Shown: positions 17,075-26,800, numbered from the stretch's first letter. The stretch is DNA of 64,000 nt from Chimaeribacter californicus (GCF_002858675.1 NZ_PJZF01000007.1:62001-126000); one strand, 5' to 3'. The notes: a model not told the origin generated them from the sequence alone. A program made the numbers and translations.

Positions 17075-17497
17075 TTACTGGTCTTCAAGCTGAGCGGCAA
17101 AGCGGTCAAACAGGCGGCGGGCCTCTCCACTTTGATAAAGGTCGATACAGGCAACGGTGTGATAACTGCCTTCCACCGGCCCCCGGAAAGGGCGGTTAAG
17201 GAAGCGATCGATTAAGGCATCCCCTGCGGTAAACGCCCCGGCCGGTAACCGGCTTTTGGCGGCATAGAATGCTGCGGCACGGTGGGCATCCGCCGGTAAT
17301 GCACCAACATTGTCTGACCTGGCAATACAGCGGCTGAGCAGCCAGTCGCGGAAAAGGGCTTCCTGAACCGGTTGTGCAGGGTGGATCGCGAGCGTCGCTG
17401 CGTTGTCTGATGCCCCGGCAACCGGGGCAAAATTTATCGCCAGTAGGACCACTAACGATTTTAAACAAATACCAATAGAGATTTTACTGCTTTTCAT
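17075..17497 (-). CDS. Tai4/Rap-like immunity protein
   Basis: 140 residues with a signal peptide (MKSSKISIGICLKSLVVLLA, cleaved near VAGAS). The mature part has WLLSRCIARS, a central helix HRAAAFYAAKS and a C-terminal CIDLYQSGEARRLFDRF. This closely fits my memory of the Tai4/Rap2 family, periplasmic proteins that neutralise the T6SS amidase effector Tae4. No Tae4 gene is next to it, so it looks like an orphan immunity gene beside the T6SS phosphorylation genes. The assignment rests on motif recognition only. Confidence 0.6.
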   Translation of the reverse strand: MKSSKISIGICLKSLVVLLAINFAPVAGASDNAATLAIHPAQPVQEALFRDWLLSRCIARSDNVGALPADAHRAAAFYAAKSRLPAGAFTAGDALIDRFLNRPFRGPVEGSYHTVACIDLYQSGEARRLFDRFAAQLEDQ

Positions 17498-17555
17498 TAG
17501 AATTTTTACTTATTCACAAAATAACGCGATTTATTAACGTAAACGTCAGGCAACA

Positions 17556-17576
17556 GGGGCGGCACCCGGCCGCCCC
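17556..17576 (-). terminator. Hairpin between lipoprotein and Tai4-like genes
   Basis: GGGGCGGC (17556-17563) and GCCGCCCC (17569-17576) form an 8-bp perfect stem with a 5-base loop just after the lipoprotein stop. On the minus strand only a weak T stretch follows, so termination is likely but not certain. Confidence 0.5.
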
Positions 17577-17586
17577 CAATGCCGGA

Positions 17587-18078
17587 TCAGTCGATGATCC
17601 AGGTTTCCGAGGCGGCATCCTTGCAGGCTTTGCTGTCACCGCCCACTGCCACGCAGTCACTTTTTGCCTTGGCGCGGCGCGGCCGGTCCTGACGCAGGGT
17701 CGCCTGGTACTGGGTGCTCGGCACACCGGCATTGAACGGCACATAGCCGACCAGGTTGCCGTCCTGCTCTTCGCTTATCGCCAGCCAGCGGTTATTCGGC
17801 TGGCCGATCACATAAAACGGTTTGGCATTGGTGAGGTGGCCCACCACGCTACCGCTGTAGTCCGGGCGGGTCATGATGCTGGCCGCATACAGACTGGTAT
17901 ATTCCAGGTTAATGGGTTTCAGGCTTTCCGGCGGTTCAATGGCGCGCCGGTGTTTCAGGGTCAGTTCACCTACCTGGCTGGTGATAATATCATCCGGGCC
18001 ATCCTTATGCAGCGGGCCGGATTTACAGGCGCTCAGCGCCAGCGTCGTCAGCAGTACCAGCATGATGCGTATTTTCAC
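17587..18078 (-). CDS. SH3-like domain lipoprotein
   Basis: 163 residues with a lipoprotein signal (lipobox LSAC, Cys18). Residues about 60-125 (YAASIMTRPDYSGSVVGHLT ... NRWLAISEEQDGNLVGYVP) have the pattern of a bacterial SH3 domain, which in envelope proteins often binds peptidoglycan. The tail contains two cysteines in SDCVAVGGDSKACKD. Lipoproteins of this type are found with T6SS phosphorylation genes in Serratia, consistent with its neighbours, but its function is unknown. Confidence 0.75.
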   Translation of the reverse strand: MKIRIMLVLLTTLALSACKSGPLHKDGPDDIITSQVGELTLKHRRAIEPPESLKPINLEYTSLYAASIMTRPDYSGSVVGHLTNAKPFYVIGQPNNRWLAISEEQDGNLVGYVPFNAGVPSTQYQATLRQDRPRRAKAKSDCVAVGGDSKACKDAASETWIID

Positions 18079-18331
18079 AATGTCCTCTTTGCTTTCCGGG
18101 TATCAATTCTTGAACAGAACTATTTAGCTTTAAAATAGCGCCGTTGTGAATCCATTGAGCAAAATAATGTTTGCTCATTTTGCTGATTGTACTGGAAAAA
18201 AGCCGCCAGGTTAAAAACTCAGATTCCCTTTAGTGCCGAAAGGCATAAGTGTTGCCATTTTCTTCTTTTGCATTCATCGCATTCCCCCGTATCTATAACG
18301 TTATCTGAATGAGATATAAGGAGATAAGCCG
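18079..18331. promoter_or_regulatory. Divergent promoter region, lipoprotein / cbl
   Basis: 250 bases, AT-rich between 18110 and 18200, between the minus-strand T6SS-linked block and the plus-strand cbl gene. It must hold promoters for both. ATAAGGAGATAAGCC supplies the cbl ribosome site. No operator is recognised. Confidence 0.4.
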
Positions 18332-19285
18332 ATGAACTTCCAGCAGCTGAAAATTATCCGTGAGTCGGCCCGCTGCCGCTTCAACCTCACGGATGTGGCC
18401 AACGCGCTGTATACGTCCCAATCCGGCGTGTCGCGCCACATCCGTGAGCTGGAAGAGGAGCTGGGGATTGAGATCTTCATCCGGCGCGGCAAACGCCTGC
18501 TGGGGATGACGGAGCCGGGCAAGGAGCTGCTGGTGGTGGCCGAACGCATCCTGAATGACGCGGGCAACATCCGCCGTCTGGCGGATGTGTTCAGCAACAA
18601 TGACAACGGTGAGCTGCACATTGCCACCACCCACACCCAGGCGCGCTATAGCCTGCCGCGTGTGATCAAGGAGTTCCGCGCCCTCTACCCGCGGGTACGC
18701 CTGACCCTGAACCAGGCCAGCCCCGAGGAGATCGTCGCCATGCTGCACGCCGGGGAAGCGGACATCGGCATCGCCAGTGAGCGGCTGATGAGTGATGAGG
18801 CGGTCGCGGCCTTTCCCTATTTCCGCTGGCACCATGCGGTGGTGGTGCCTGCCGGGCACCCGCTGGCGGCACAACCGGAGCCGGTGACGCTGGAGCAGCT
18901 CAGCACGCTGCCGCTGATCACCTACCGCCACGGCATTACCGGGCGCGGCAAAATTGACGCGGCGTTCCAGCTGGCGGGGCTGACGCCGGACGTGACCCTG
19001 AGCGCGCAGGACTCCGACGTGATCAAAACCTACGTGGAACTGGGGCTGGGCGTCGGGCTGGTGGCAGACATGTCAGAAGACCGGCGCGATCAGGGGCTGG
19101 TGTATCTGAATGCCGAACACCTGTTCGAGGCCAACACCGTGTGGCTGGGCCTCAAGCGCAGCCAGTTGCAGCGCAATTTCGCCTGGCAGTTCATCCAGCT
19201 CTGCAACCCGGCGCTCTCGCTGACTGAGATCAAAGAGAAGGTGTTTTCCGCCCAACTGGAGACGGTGGACGATTACCAGATCTGA
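18332..19285 (+). CDS. cbl: LysR-type regulator Cbl (CysB-like)
   Basis: Transcription factor of the CysB/Cbl pair that responds to sulfur status and activates sulfonate/sulfate-starvation genes. The 317 residues begin MNFQQLKIIRESARCRFNLT with the HTH at about 18-40 (VANALYTSQSGVSRHIRELE). The effector domain contains ATTHTQARYSLP and SAQDSDVIKTYVELGLGVGL, and the protein ends DDYQI like E. coli Cbl (IDYQI). Residue patterns fit Cbl better than CysB. In Klebsiella and E. coli cbl lies near nac; here it precedes nasR on the same strand, tying sulfur and nitrogen control together by position only. Confidence 0.88.
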   Translation: MNFQQLKIIRESARCRFNLTDVANALYTSQSGVSRHIRELEEELGIEIFIRRGKRLLGMTEPGKELLVVAERILNDAGNIRRLADVFSNNDNGELHIATTHTQARYSLPRVIKEFRALYPRVRLTLNQASPEEIVAMLHAGEADIGIASERLMSDEAVAAFPYFRWHHAVVVPAGHPLAAQPEPVTLEQLSTLPLITYRHGITGRGKIDAAFQLAGLTPDVTLSAQDSDVIKTYVELGLGVGLVADMSEDRRDQGLVYLNAEHLFEANTVWLGLKRSQLQRNFAWQFIQLCNPALSLTEIKEKVFSAQLETVDDYQI

Positions 19286-19339
19286 CCCGGTACGGGTTTT
19301 GCAAGAAAGCCACTCTCTTTCCCATGAACAGGCGTGGCC

Positions 19340-20629
19340 ATGACGTTACCCCCAGCACCTCACCCCCCGGCCCGGTTACGGGCGCAGGATTTCATCCTGG
19401 CATCAAAACAGAGTGAAATCGCCGGTCTGCACCAGTTGCTGCACACCGGCGAACTGGTGACGGCGGTGAGTGCGCTGGTGCACTGCCTGCAGCGCGAACG
19501 CGGCCTCAGCAATATTCTGCTCTCCAACCGCGCCAGTCCCTCGGCGCGCCAGCTGCCGCAGGCGATTCAGGACACGGAGACCGCACTGGCGGCGCTGCAC
19601 CTGCCGCTGGCGCGGCTCGACCGGGCGCACCCGCAGGCCGGTAACCTCAGCCGCCTGTTCAACCGGGTGGCCGGGGCGCTGTATGCGCTGGAGGCACTGC
19701 CCGCACAACGGGAAGCCAACCGCGCGCCCACTGCCTCCCGCACCGCCTCAATGAACTGCTACAGCGACATCATCGCCCGGCTGCTGGGCGTGGTGTTTGA
19801 GGCGGCGGACGGCTGCGGCGACCCGGCAATTTCACGGGCCTTAATCGCGATGTTCAGTGTGATGCAGGGCAAAGAACTGGCCGGGCAAGAGCGGGCGATC
19901 GGCGCGGCAGGGTTTGCCGCCGGGGAGATGGACGCCGCGGCGCAACAGCAGCAGCTGGATCTGATCGACGGGCAGGAGCGCTGCATCCAGACGTTCCTGA
20001 CCTTTGCCGATCCCGCCTCGCAGGCGGCCTGGCAGGCCGGGCCGGGGCAGGGCAACCCGGCGTTCGAACGACTGCGGCGTATTCTGTGTGCCGGGCGGTT
20101 GCCGCCGGGCGACGATCAGGTGCAGGCGTGGTTTGACATCACCACCGCACGCATTGATGCGATGAAAAGCGTGGAGGACCAGCTGGCGGCGGCGCTCAAT
20201 GCCTGTTGCCGGGCGGCGCTGGCCGGGGCGCAACAGGCGCTGGAGAGCCAGCAGCTCAGCCTCGCCCCGCCGGACGCGGGGTACACCGTGCTGCTCGCCG
20301 CCACGCCGGGCGGTGAGGCGGCGCGCTACAGTGCCGGGGAGCTGGGCGCACCGCTCGGCCGGGCGATCCTGGACGTCATCCAGCAGCAGGCACAGCACCT
20401 GCAACAGCTTTCGGCCGAGCTCGCGACCCTGCGCGCCAGCCTCAGCGAACGCCAGCAGATCGAACGCGCCAAAGCGTTGCTGATGCAGCACCGGGGCCTG
20501 AGTGAACCCGAGGCGCACAAGGCGCTGCGTTCGCTGGCGATGGCGCAGAACAAAAAGCTGATTGAGATTGCCCATGCGCTGCTGGCGGTGGAAACCGTGC
20601 TGGCCGCCAAAGAGGATGTTGCCCGCTAA
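19340..20629 (+). CDS. nasR: Nitrate/nitrite-responsive antiterminator NasR
   Basis: RNA-binding antiterminator that, on sensing nitrate or nitrite, lets transcription pass the terminator in the nasF leader. About 429 residues; ATG 19340 is preferred over the in-frame GTG at 19334 because AGG lies 7 bases before it. The N-terminal NIT sensor domain (about 35-330) has HCLQRERGLSNILLSN and the helical NIT pattern. The C-terminal ANTAR domain (about 360-425) has ERAKALLMQHRGLSEPEAHK and LRSLAMAQNKKLIEIAHALL. The target hairpins are found 160 bases downstream of its stop. Confidence 0.93.
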   Translation: MTLPPAPHPPARLRAQDFILASKQSEIAGLHQLLHTGELVTAVSALVHCLQRERGLSNILLSNRASPSARQLPQAIQDTETALAALHLPLARLDRAHPQAGNLSRLFNRVAGALYALEALPAQREANRAPTASRTASMNCYSDIIARLLGVVFEAADGCGDPAISRALIAMFSVMQGKELAGQERAIGAAGFAAGEMDAAAQQQQLDLIDGQERCIQTFLTFADPASQAAWQAGPGQGNPAFERLRRILCAGRLPPGDDQVQAWFDITTARIDAMKSVEDQLAAALNACCRAALAGAQQALESQQLSLAPPDAGYTVLLAATPGGEAARYSAGELGAPLGRAILDVIQQQAQHLQQLSAELATLRASLSERQQIERAKALLMQHRGLSEPEAHKALRSLAMAQNKKLIEIAHALLAVETVLAAKEDVAR

Positions 20630-20703
20630 TTGGGCAAAGGCTGCTGCCTGATGGGGCAATACCCCCGCCATTTAACCGGGTTTCCTCCCCCTTGCCCCCC
20701 ATA

Positions 20704-20727
20704 AACCGCCTTCTACGGCGGTTTTTT
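20704..20727 (+). terminator. Intrinsic terminator after nasR
   Basis: AACCGCC (20704-20710) pairs with GGCGGTT (20717-20723), followed by a T-run to 20727. It separates nasR from the nas operon. Confidence 0.9.
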
Positions 20728-20752
20728 ATTGTTGGCCTACCGCTTGCGGTTG

Positions 20753-20769
20753 TTGGCATAGCCCTTGCA
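20753..20769 (+). promoter_or_regulatory. Sigma54-type promoter of the nas operon
   Basis: TTGGCATAGCCCTTGCA fits the -24/-12 consensus (TTGGCAC-N5-TTGCA) with GG and GC exactly 10 bases apart. A weaker second match with the same spacing lies at 20732-20747. Transcription would begin near 20780, just ahead of the leader hairpins. The nasF promoter of Klebsiella is known to be sigma54/NtrC dependent. Confidence 0.8.
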
Positions 20770-20786
20770 TTATTTTTCCTGTCCCA

Positions 20787-20875
20787 TTCGCCAACGGCGG
20801 CGAACACGAGGCATCCCGGATAAAGGCGTCCGTTATTGCACAGCAAAAGTTGTGCAATAACCGGACGCTTTTTTT
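20787..20875 (+). promoter_or_regulatory. NasR antitermination leader (two ANTAR hexaloop hairpins plus terminator)
   Basis: Hairpin P1 is TTCGCC-[AACGGC]-GGCGAA (20787-20804). Hairpin P2 is CGGAT-[AAAGGC]-GTCCG (20817-20832). Both loops are six bases with A at position 1 and G at position 4, the known ANTAR recognition pattern. The 3' strand of P2 is part of the 5' arm of a long terminator (20826-20842 pairing with 20851-20868, one bulged C) that ends in seven T (20869-20875). P2 and the terminator therefore exclude each other. nasF starts 28 bases further on. Confidence 0.9.
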
Positions 20876-20902
20876 GTTTTTGTCCCTTGAGAAGGAAGCA
20901 CC

Positions 20903-22159
20903 ATGACGCGAGAGATTTCCCGCCCCGGCAGCCTGTCCCGCCGCCGTTTTCTGGCCGGCAGCGCGGCGCTGGGCGGCAGCCTGTTGATCCCCGGCCTGAT
21001 GAATGCCGCCTGGGCCGCAGGCAGTGATGCACCGGAGCAGCGCGACATCCGCGTCGGGTTTATCCCGCTGACGGACTGCGCGCCGGTGGTGATCGCCTCG
21101 GTGAAAGGGTTCGACAAGAAATACGGCATCAACCTCATTCCGAGCAAAGAGGCGGGCTGGGCCGGGGTGCGTGACAAGCTGGTTTCCGGCGAACTGGACG
21201 CCGCCCACGTGCTGTATGGCCTGCTCTACGGCCTGCAGCTTGGTATTGCCGGACCGCGCCACCCGATGGCGGTGCTGATGACCCTGAACCAGAACGGCCA
21301 GGCGATCAGCCTCTCCAGCCAGTTGCAGGAGGCGGGCGTCACCGATGCGGCGGCGCTGAAACAGCACATCAGCCGCAGCGAAAAAGGCAGCGTCACCTTT
21401 GCGCATACCTTTCCCACCGGCACCCACGCCATGTGGCTCTATTACTGGCTGGCGGAGGCGGGCATCCATCCGTTTAACGACGTGCGCACCCTGGTGGTGC
21501 CGCCGCCGCAGATGGTGATGAACATGCGCATTGGCAACATGAGCGGCTTCTGCGTGGGCGAGCCGTGGAACCAGCGGGCGATCACCGACCGCCTCGGCTT
21601 TACCGCCGCCACCAGCCAGCAGATCTGGCCCGATCACCCGGAAAAAGTGCTCGGCAGCCGCGACGAGTGGGTCAGCGCCAACCCGAACAGCGCCCGCGCC
21701 CTGACCGCCGCGGTGCTGGAGGCGGCGCGCTGGATTGACGCCTCCGAAGCCAACCGGCGTGAAACCGCCGCGATCCTCGCCGGGCGCGCCTACCTCAACA
21801 CCCGGCTGGACCGGATTGAGGGCCGGATGCTCGGCCGGTACGAGAACGGCCTCGGCAAACAGTGGCAGGACGCCCACGCCATGCGCTTCTTCGCCGACGG
21901 CGAGGTGAGCTACCCGTGGCTCTCTGACGGCATGTGGTTTTTAACCCAGTTCCGCCGATGGAACCTTTCGAAAACCGAACCGGATTACGCCGCCGTGGCG
22001 CGGCAGATTAACCGCAGTGCCCTGTACCGTGACGCCGCCACCGCTGCCCACGTCAGTGTGCCCGCCGGCGAGATGCGCCGCAGCACGCTGATGGACGGCA
22101 AGGTCTGGGACGGCAGTAACCCGGCGGAGTACGCCGCCAGTTTCACCCTCAAACGATAG
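20903..22159 (+). CDS. nasF: Nitrate ABC transporter substrate-binding protein NasF
   Basis: Periplasmic nitrate/nitrite-binding protein of the NasFED importer. 418 residues with a Tat-type signal (SRRRFLAGSAALGGSLLIPG, ~11-30, ending near NAAWA). The mature protein has the NrtA/CmpA-like fold pattern, for example DIRVGFIPLTDCAPVVIASV and FCVGEPWNQRA. GAGAAGGA precedes the ATG. First gene of the operon, directly behind the antitermination leader. Confidence 0.93.
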   Translation: MTREISRPGSLSRRRFLAGSAALGGSLLIPGLMNAAWAAGSDAPEQRDIRVGFIPLTDCAPVVIASVKGFDKKYGINLIPSKEAGWAGVRDKLVSGELDAAHVLYGLLYGLQLGIAGPRHPMAVLMTLNQNGQAISLSSQLQEAGVTDAAALKQHISRSEKGSVTFAHTFPTGTHAMWLYYWLAEAGIHPFNDVRTLVVPPPQMVMNMRIGNMSGFCVGEPWNQRAITDRLGFTAATSQQIWPDHPEKVLGSRDEWVSANPNSARALTAAVLEAARWIDASEANRRETAAILAGRAYLNTRLDRIEGRMLGRYENGLGKQWQDAHAMRFFADGEVSYPWLSDGMWFLTQFRRWNLSKTEPDYAAVARQINRSALYRDAATAAHVSVPAGEMRRSTLMDGKVWDGSNPAEYAASFTLKR

Positions 22160-22168
22160 GGGTTTCCG

Positions 22169-23044
22169 ATGAAAACTAACCTGAAAACGCAACCCGCCGC
22201 ACCGTCAGCCACTCCGGCCACGGTGATCCCCCTTAACACGGTGCCGGTGCGCCGCCGCTTTACCGCGCCGCGCCTGCGGCCGCTGCTGCAACGGGTGATC
22301 CCCGGTTTGCTCGGCCTCGCCGTGCTGCTGGTGGTCTGGCAGGTGGCCGCGCTTAACAGCCGCGGCTTCCCGACGCCGTTCACCACCTGGGAAGCAGCCA
22401 AAGTGGTGTTTGCCGAGCCATTCTACAACGCCGGGCCGAACGATCAGGGCATCGGCTGGAACGTGCTGGCCTCGCTGCAACGGGTCGGCATCGGTTTCGG
22501 GCTGGCGGCACTGGTGGGCATCCCGGCCGGGTTCCTGATTGGCCGTTTCACCTTCCTGGCACGGATGCTTAACCCGGTGATCTCACTGCTGCGTCCGGTC
22601 AGCCCGTTGGCCTGGCTGCCGATTGGCCTGCTGCTGTTCCAGCGCGCCGAACCCGCTTCCACCTGGACGATTTTTATCTGCTCGATCTGGCCGATGATCC
22701 TCAACACCGCCGAAGGGGTGATGCGCATCCCGCAGGACTACCTCAACGTGGCGCGGGTGCTGAAGCTCAATGAATTCACCGTGATGCGCCGCATCCTGTT
22801 CCCGGCGGTGCTGCCGCATGTGCTCACCGGCGTGCGCCTCTCGATCGGCATCGCCTGGCTGGTGATTGTGGCCGCCGAGATGCTCACCGGCGGGGTCGGC
22901 ATCGGCTTCTGGATCTGGAACGAGTGGAACAACCTGAATGTGGAAAACATCATCATCGCGATTGGGGTGATTGGGGTGGTCGGCCTGCTGCTTGAGCAGG
23001 GGCTGATGGCCATCGCCCGCCGCTTTACTTATGACGCACGCTGA
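22169..23044 (+). CDS. nasE: Nitrate ABC transporter permease NasE
   Basis: Inner-membrane permease of the nitrate importer. 291 residues with one N-terminal span (VIPGLLGLAVLLVVWQVAAL) and five further segments. The EAA loop motif of binding-protein-dependent permeases is seen around YLNVARVLKLNEFTVMRRIL. It starts 9 bases after nasF and ends just ahead of nasD. Confidence 0.93.
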   Translation: MKTNLKTQPAAPSATPATVIPLNTVPVRRRFTAPRLRPLLQRVIPGLLGLAVLLVVWQVAALNSRGFPTPFTTWEAAKVVFAEPFYNAGPNDQGIGWNVLASLQRVGIGFGLAALVGIPAGFLIGRFTFLARMLNPVISLLRPVSPLAWLPIGLLLFQRAEPASTWTIFICSIWPMILNTAEGVMRIPQDYLNVARVLKLNEFTVMRRILFPAVLPHVLTGVRLSIGIAWLVIVAAEMLTGGVGIGFWIWNEWNNLNVENIIIAIGVIGVVGLLLEQGLMAIARRFTYDAR

Positions 23045-23054
23045 GGAGATGACC

Positions 23055-23849
23055 ATGCCTGCCCATCCGTTAATTGCTGTCCAGAATGTCAGCCAGCGCT
23101 TCACCACGCCGCAGGGCAGCTTCCTGGCGCTGGACAATGTCAGCTTTACCATCGCCGCCGGGGAGACCGTGAGCCTGATCGGCCACTCCGGTTGCGGCAA
23201 ATCCACCCTGCTGAATCTGATTGCCGGGCTGACGCGCCCCAGTGAGGGCGTGCTGCTGTGTGATAACCGTGAAATCGACGGCCCCGGCCCGGAGCGCGGC
23301 GTGGTGTTCCAGAACCACTCGCTGCTGCCGTGGCTCACCTGCTACGACAACGTGGCGCTGGCGGTGGATCAGGTGTTCCGCCGCGAGATGGGCAAGGGCG
23401 AACGCCGCGACTGGATCGAGCACAACCTGGCGCTGGTACAGATGAGCCACGCCCGCGACAAACGGCCGGGGGAGATCTCCGGCGGCATGAAGCAGCGTAT
23501 CGGCATTGCCCGCGCGCTGGCGATGAAGCCCAAAGTGCTGCTGATGGATGAGCCGTTCGGCGCGCTCGACGCCCTGACGCGCGCCCACTTGCAAGACGCG
23601 GTGATGGCGATCCAGCAACGGTTGCATACCACCATTGTGCTGATCACCCACGATGTGGATGAGGCGGTGCTGCTCTCGGATCGGGTGCTGATGATGACCA
23701 ACGGCCCGGCGGCCCATGTCGGGCAGATCCTGCCGGTACCGCTGGAGCGTCCGCGCAACCGCGTGGCCCTGGCGCAGGACCCGGTCTACAGCCACTGCCG
23801 CCAGCAGATCCTGCACTTCCTGTATGCCAAACAGCCCAGCGCGGCCTGA
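23055..23849 (+). CDS. nasD: Nitrate ABC transporter ATP-binding protein NasD
   Basis: Cytoplasmic ATPase energising NasE/NasF. The start at 23055 (MPAHPLIAVQNVSQRF) is chosen because GAGGAG lies 7 bases upstream; the earlier in-frame ATG at 23049 is too close to it. 264 residues: Walker A GHSGCGKS (~46), Q-loop VFQNHSLLPW, signature SGGMKQRIGIARALAM and Walker B VLLMDEPFGALDALTR, with the switch His in LITHDVDEA. Close to NrtC/D ATPase cores. Confidence 0.93.
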   Translation: MPAHPLIAVQNVSQRFTTPQGSFLALDNVSFTIAAGETVSLIGHSGCGKSTLLNLIAGLTRPSEGVLLCDNREIDGPGPERGVVFQNHSLLPWLTCYDNVALAVDQVFRREMGKGERRDWIEHNLALVQMSHARDKRPGEISGGMKQRIGIARALAMKPKVLLMDEPFGALDALTRAHLQDAVMAIQQRLHTTIVLITHDVDEAVLLSDRVLMMTNGPAAHVGQILPVPLERPRNRVALAQDPVYSHCRQQILHFLYAKQPSAA

Positions 23850-23861
23850 GGGGGAGACGAC

Positions 23862-26800
23862 ATGACACAACGGCTGGTGGTGGTGGGGAACGGCATGGCC
23901 GGGATGCACAGCGTGGAGACGCTCTGCCGCCTGGCACCGGGGCGCTTTGCCGTCAGTGTGATTGGCGCAGAGCCGCACGGCAGCTACAACCGCATTCTGC
24001 TCTCCCCGGTGCTGGCGGGCGAACAGCGACCGGAAGCGGCATTACTGCCGGAGATGCCGCAGGGTGACAACGTCACCTTTTATCACGGTGAAACCGCGCT
24101 GCGCATCGACCGGGCGCGCCGCCTGCTGCACACCAGCCAACGCTGCCTGCCCTATGACCAGCTGGTGCTGGCCACCGGCGCGCGGCCGCTGCTGCCCAGC
24201 GTACCGGGCGTGGATCTTGACGGGGTGCTGGGTTTCCGCACGCTGGCGGATGTGGAGCGGATGCTGGCACGCTGCCGCGCCGGCGCACCGGCAGTGGTGA
24301 TCGGCGGCGGCATCCTCGGCATTGAGGCCGCCACCGCCCTGGCACAGCGCGGGATGCGCGTCACCTTGTTACACCGTCACGCCGGGCTGATGGAGCGCCA
24401 GCTGGATGAACGCGCCGGGCAGCTGCTCAAGGCGGATTTGCAACAGCGCGGCCTGCGCATCCTCACCGGCCGCGAAGTGGCGGCCTTCCACGGCCACGGC
24501 ACGCTGGAGGCCGTGACGCTGGACAACGGCCGCCGGTTAGCGGCCGTGCTGGCGGTGGCCTGTATCGGCACCCGGCCGGACACCGCGCTGGCTGCCGCCG
24601 CCGGGCTGGCGTGCGATCGCGGCGTGCTGGTGGATGGCATGCTTTCGACCGCTGACCCGGCGATCTCCGCCGTAGGCGAATGCGCGCAAATCGGCACCTT
24701 CACCGCCGGGCTGGTCGCCCCGTGCCGGGGGCAGGCGGAAGTGCTGGCGCAACGGCTGGCCGGGCAACCGGGTGCCGCCTGGCAGCCGTCGCCGCTGCCG
24801 ACCCGGCTGAAAGTCACCGGCATCGCCGCGTTTTCCGCCGGGGAGGTACAGGCCACGCCGCACGACGAGATCCACCACACCTTTGACCCACTGGCCGGCC
24901 ACTACCGCCGCCTGCTGCTGCGCGACGGCTGTTTGCGCGGCGTGATGCTTTACGGCGACACCAGTGATGCCGCCGCCTATAGCCACCTGCTGGGGCAACC
25001 GGTCAGCGATGACCTGCTGCTCGGCCCACATTCTGAACAATCGGGTGCGGCTGCGGCCGCGCCCCGGAGGAGCACCACGATGAACGATGCACTTTTCCCC
25101 GGCGTCCGCCCGGTACTGCTGCTGGCCGGTCACGGCATGGTCGGCCACTACTTTCTGGAACAACTGGTCGAGCGCAACCTGCACCGTCGTTACCAGATCA
25201 TCGTCTGTGCGGAGGAGCCGGTGGCGGCCTATGACCGCGTACACCTCTCCGAATTCTTCGGCGGCCGCACGGCGGACTCGCTGAGCCTGGTGGCCGACGG
25301 CTTTTTTGACCGCCACGGCATCGAGCTGCGCCTCGGCTGCACGCTGACGGCGATTGACCGCACGCGCCGTTGCGCCGTGGACAACGCCGGGCGCGAAACC
25401 CCCTATGACCAGCTGGTGCTGGCCACCGGCTCCGCGCCGTTTGTGCCGCCGATCCCCGGGTTCGACCGGCCGCACTGCCTGGTGTACCGCACGTTGAGCG
25501 ATCTGGAGGCGATTGCCGCCAGCGCCAAAGATGCCACCCGTGGCGTGGTGATTGGCGGCGGCCTGCTGGGGCTGGAAGCGGCGCACGCGCTGAAACAGCT
25601 TGGGCTGGAGACCCACGTGGTGGAGTTCGCACCGCGCCTGATGGCCGTGCAACTGGACGAGGGCGGCGCGACGGTGCTGCGCCGCAAGATCGACGCGCTC
25701 GGCGTCACGGTGCACACCAGCCATGAGACCAAAAGCATCACCGACGGCAGCAGCGCGCGCCACTGCCTGACCTTCGCCGACGGCAGCACGCTGGAGAGCG
25801 ATCTGGTGCTGTTCTCCGCCGGTATCCGCCCGCGTGATGCGCTGGCGCGTGAGAGTGACATCGCCGTCGGCCCGCGCGGCGGCATCGTGATCGATAACCA
25901 GTGCCGCACCTCTGACCCGTCGATTTTCGCCATCGGCGAGTGCGCGCTGTGGGAGGGCCGGATCTTCGGGCTGGTGGCCCCCGGCTACCAGATGGCGCGC
26001 ACGCTGGCTGCCACGCTGGCGGGCGACGAGGCGGCCTTTACCGGCGCGGACATGAGCACCAAGCTGAAGCTGCTCGGCGTGGAAGTGGCCTCACTCGGCG
26101 ACGCCCACGGCAGCACCCCCGGCAGCCAGAGCTACCGCTGGGAAGACGGCCCCGCGGAGGTGTATAAGAAAATTGTGGTCTCCGCCGACGGCAAACGCCT
26201 GCTCGGCGCGGTGCTGGTGGGCGACAGCAGCGACTACCCGACGCTGCATCAGATGATGTTGAACGATCTGCCGCTGCCCGCCCAGCCCGCCGGCCTGATC
26301 CTGCCGGCCGCCGCCGGGGCCGCCCCGGCGCTCGGCGTGGCCGCACTGCCGGAGAGTGCGCAGGTCTGCTCCTGCCATAACGTCAGCAAGGGCGCGATTC
26401 TGGCCGCCGTGGAGGGCGGCTGCACGGACATGGCGGGCATCAAATCCTGCACCAAAGCGGCCACCGGCTGCGGCGGCTGTGCCGCCCTGGTGAAACAGGT
26501 GATGGAGGCCGGGCTGGCGGCGCAGGGTATCGAGGTGAAGCGCGACGTCTGCGAGCATTTTGCGTATTCGCGCCAGGAACTTTACCTGCTGATCCGCGTG
26601 GGCAACCTCCGCACCTTTGGCGAGCTGCTGGCGAAACATGGCCACGGCCACGGCTGTGAAATCTGCAAGCCGCTGGTGGGCTCGCTGCTCGCCTCCTGCT
26701 GGAATGACTACCTGCTGGAACCGGCGCACCGCCCGTTGCAGGACACCAACGACCGCTACTTCGCCAACATCCAGAAAGACGGTACCTACTCGGTGGTGCC

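Noticed and set aside
20826-20875. Riboswitch (metabolite-binding) in the nasF leader
   Set aside because: The hairpins fit the ANTAR protein-binding pattern exactly and nasR is adjacent, so a protein-controlled terminator explains the structure.
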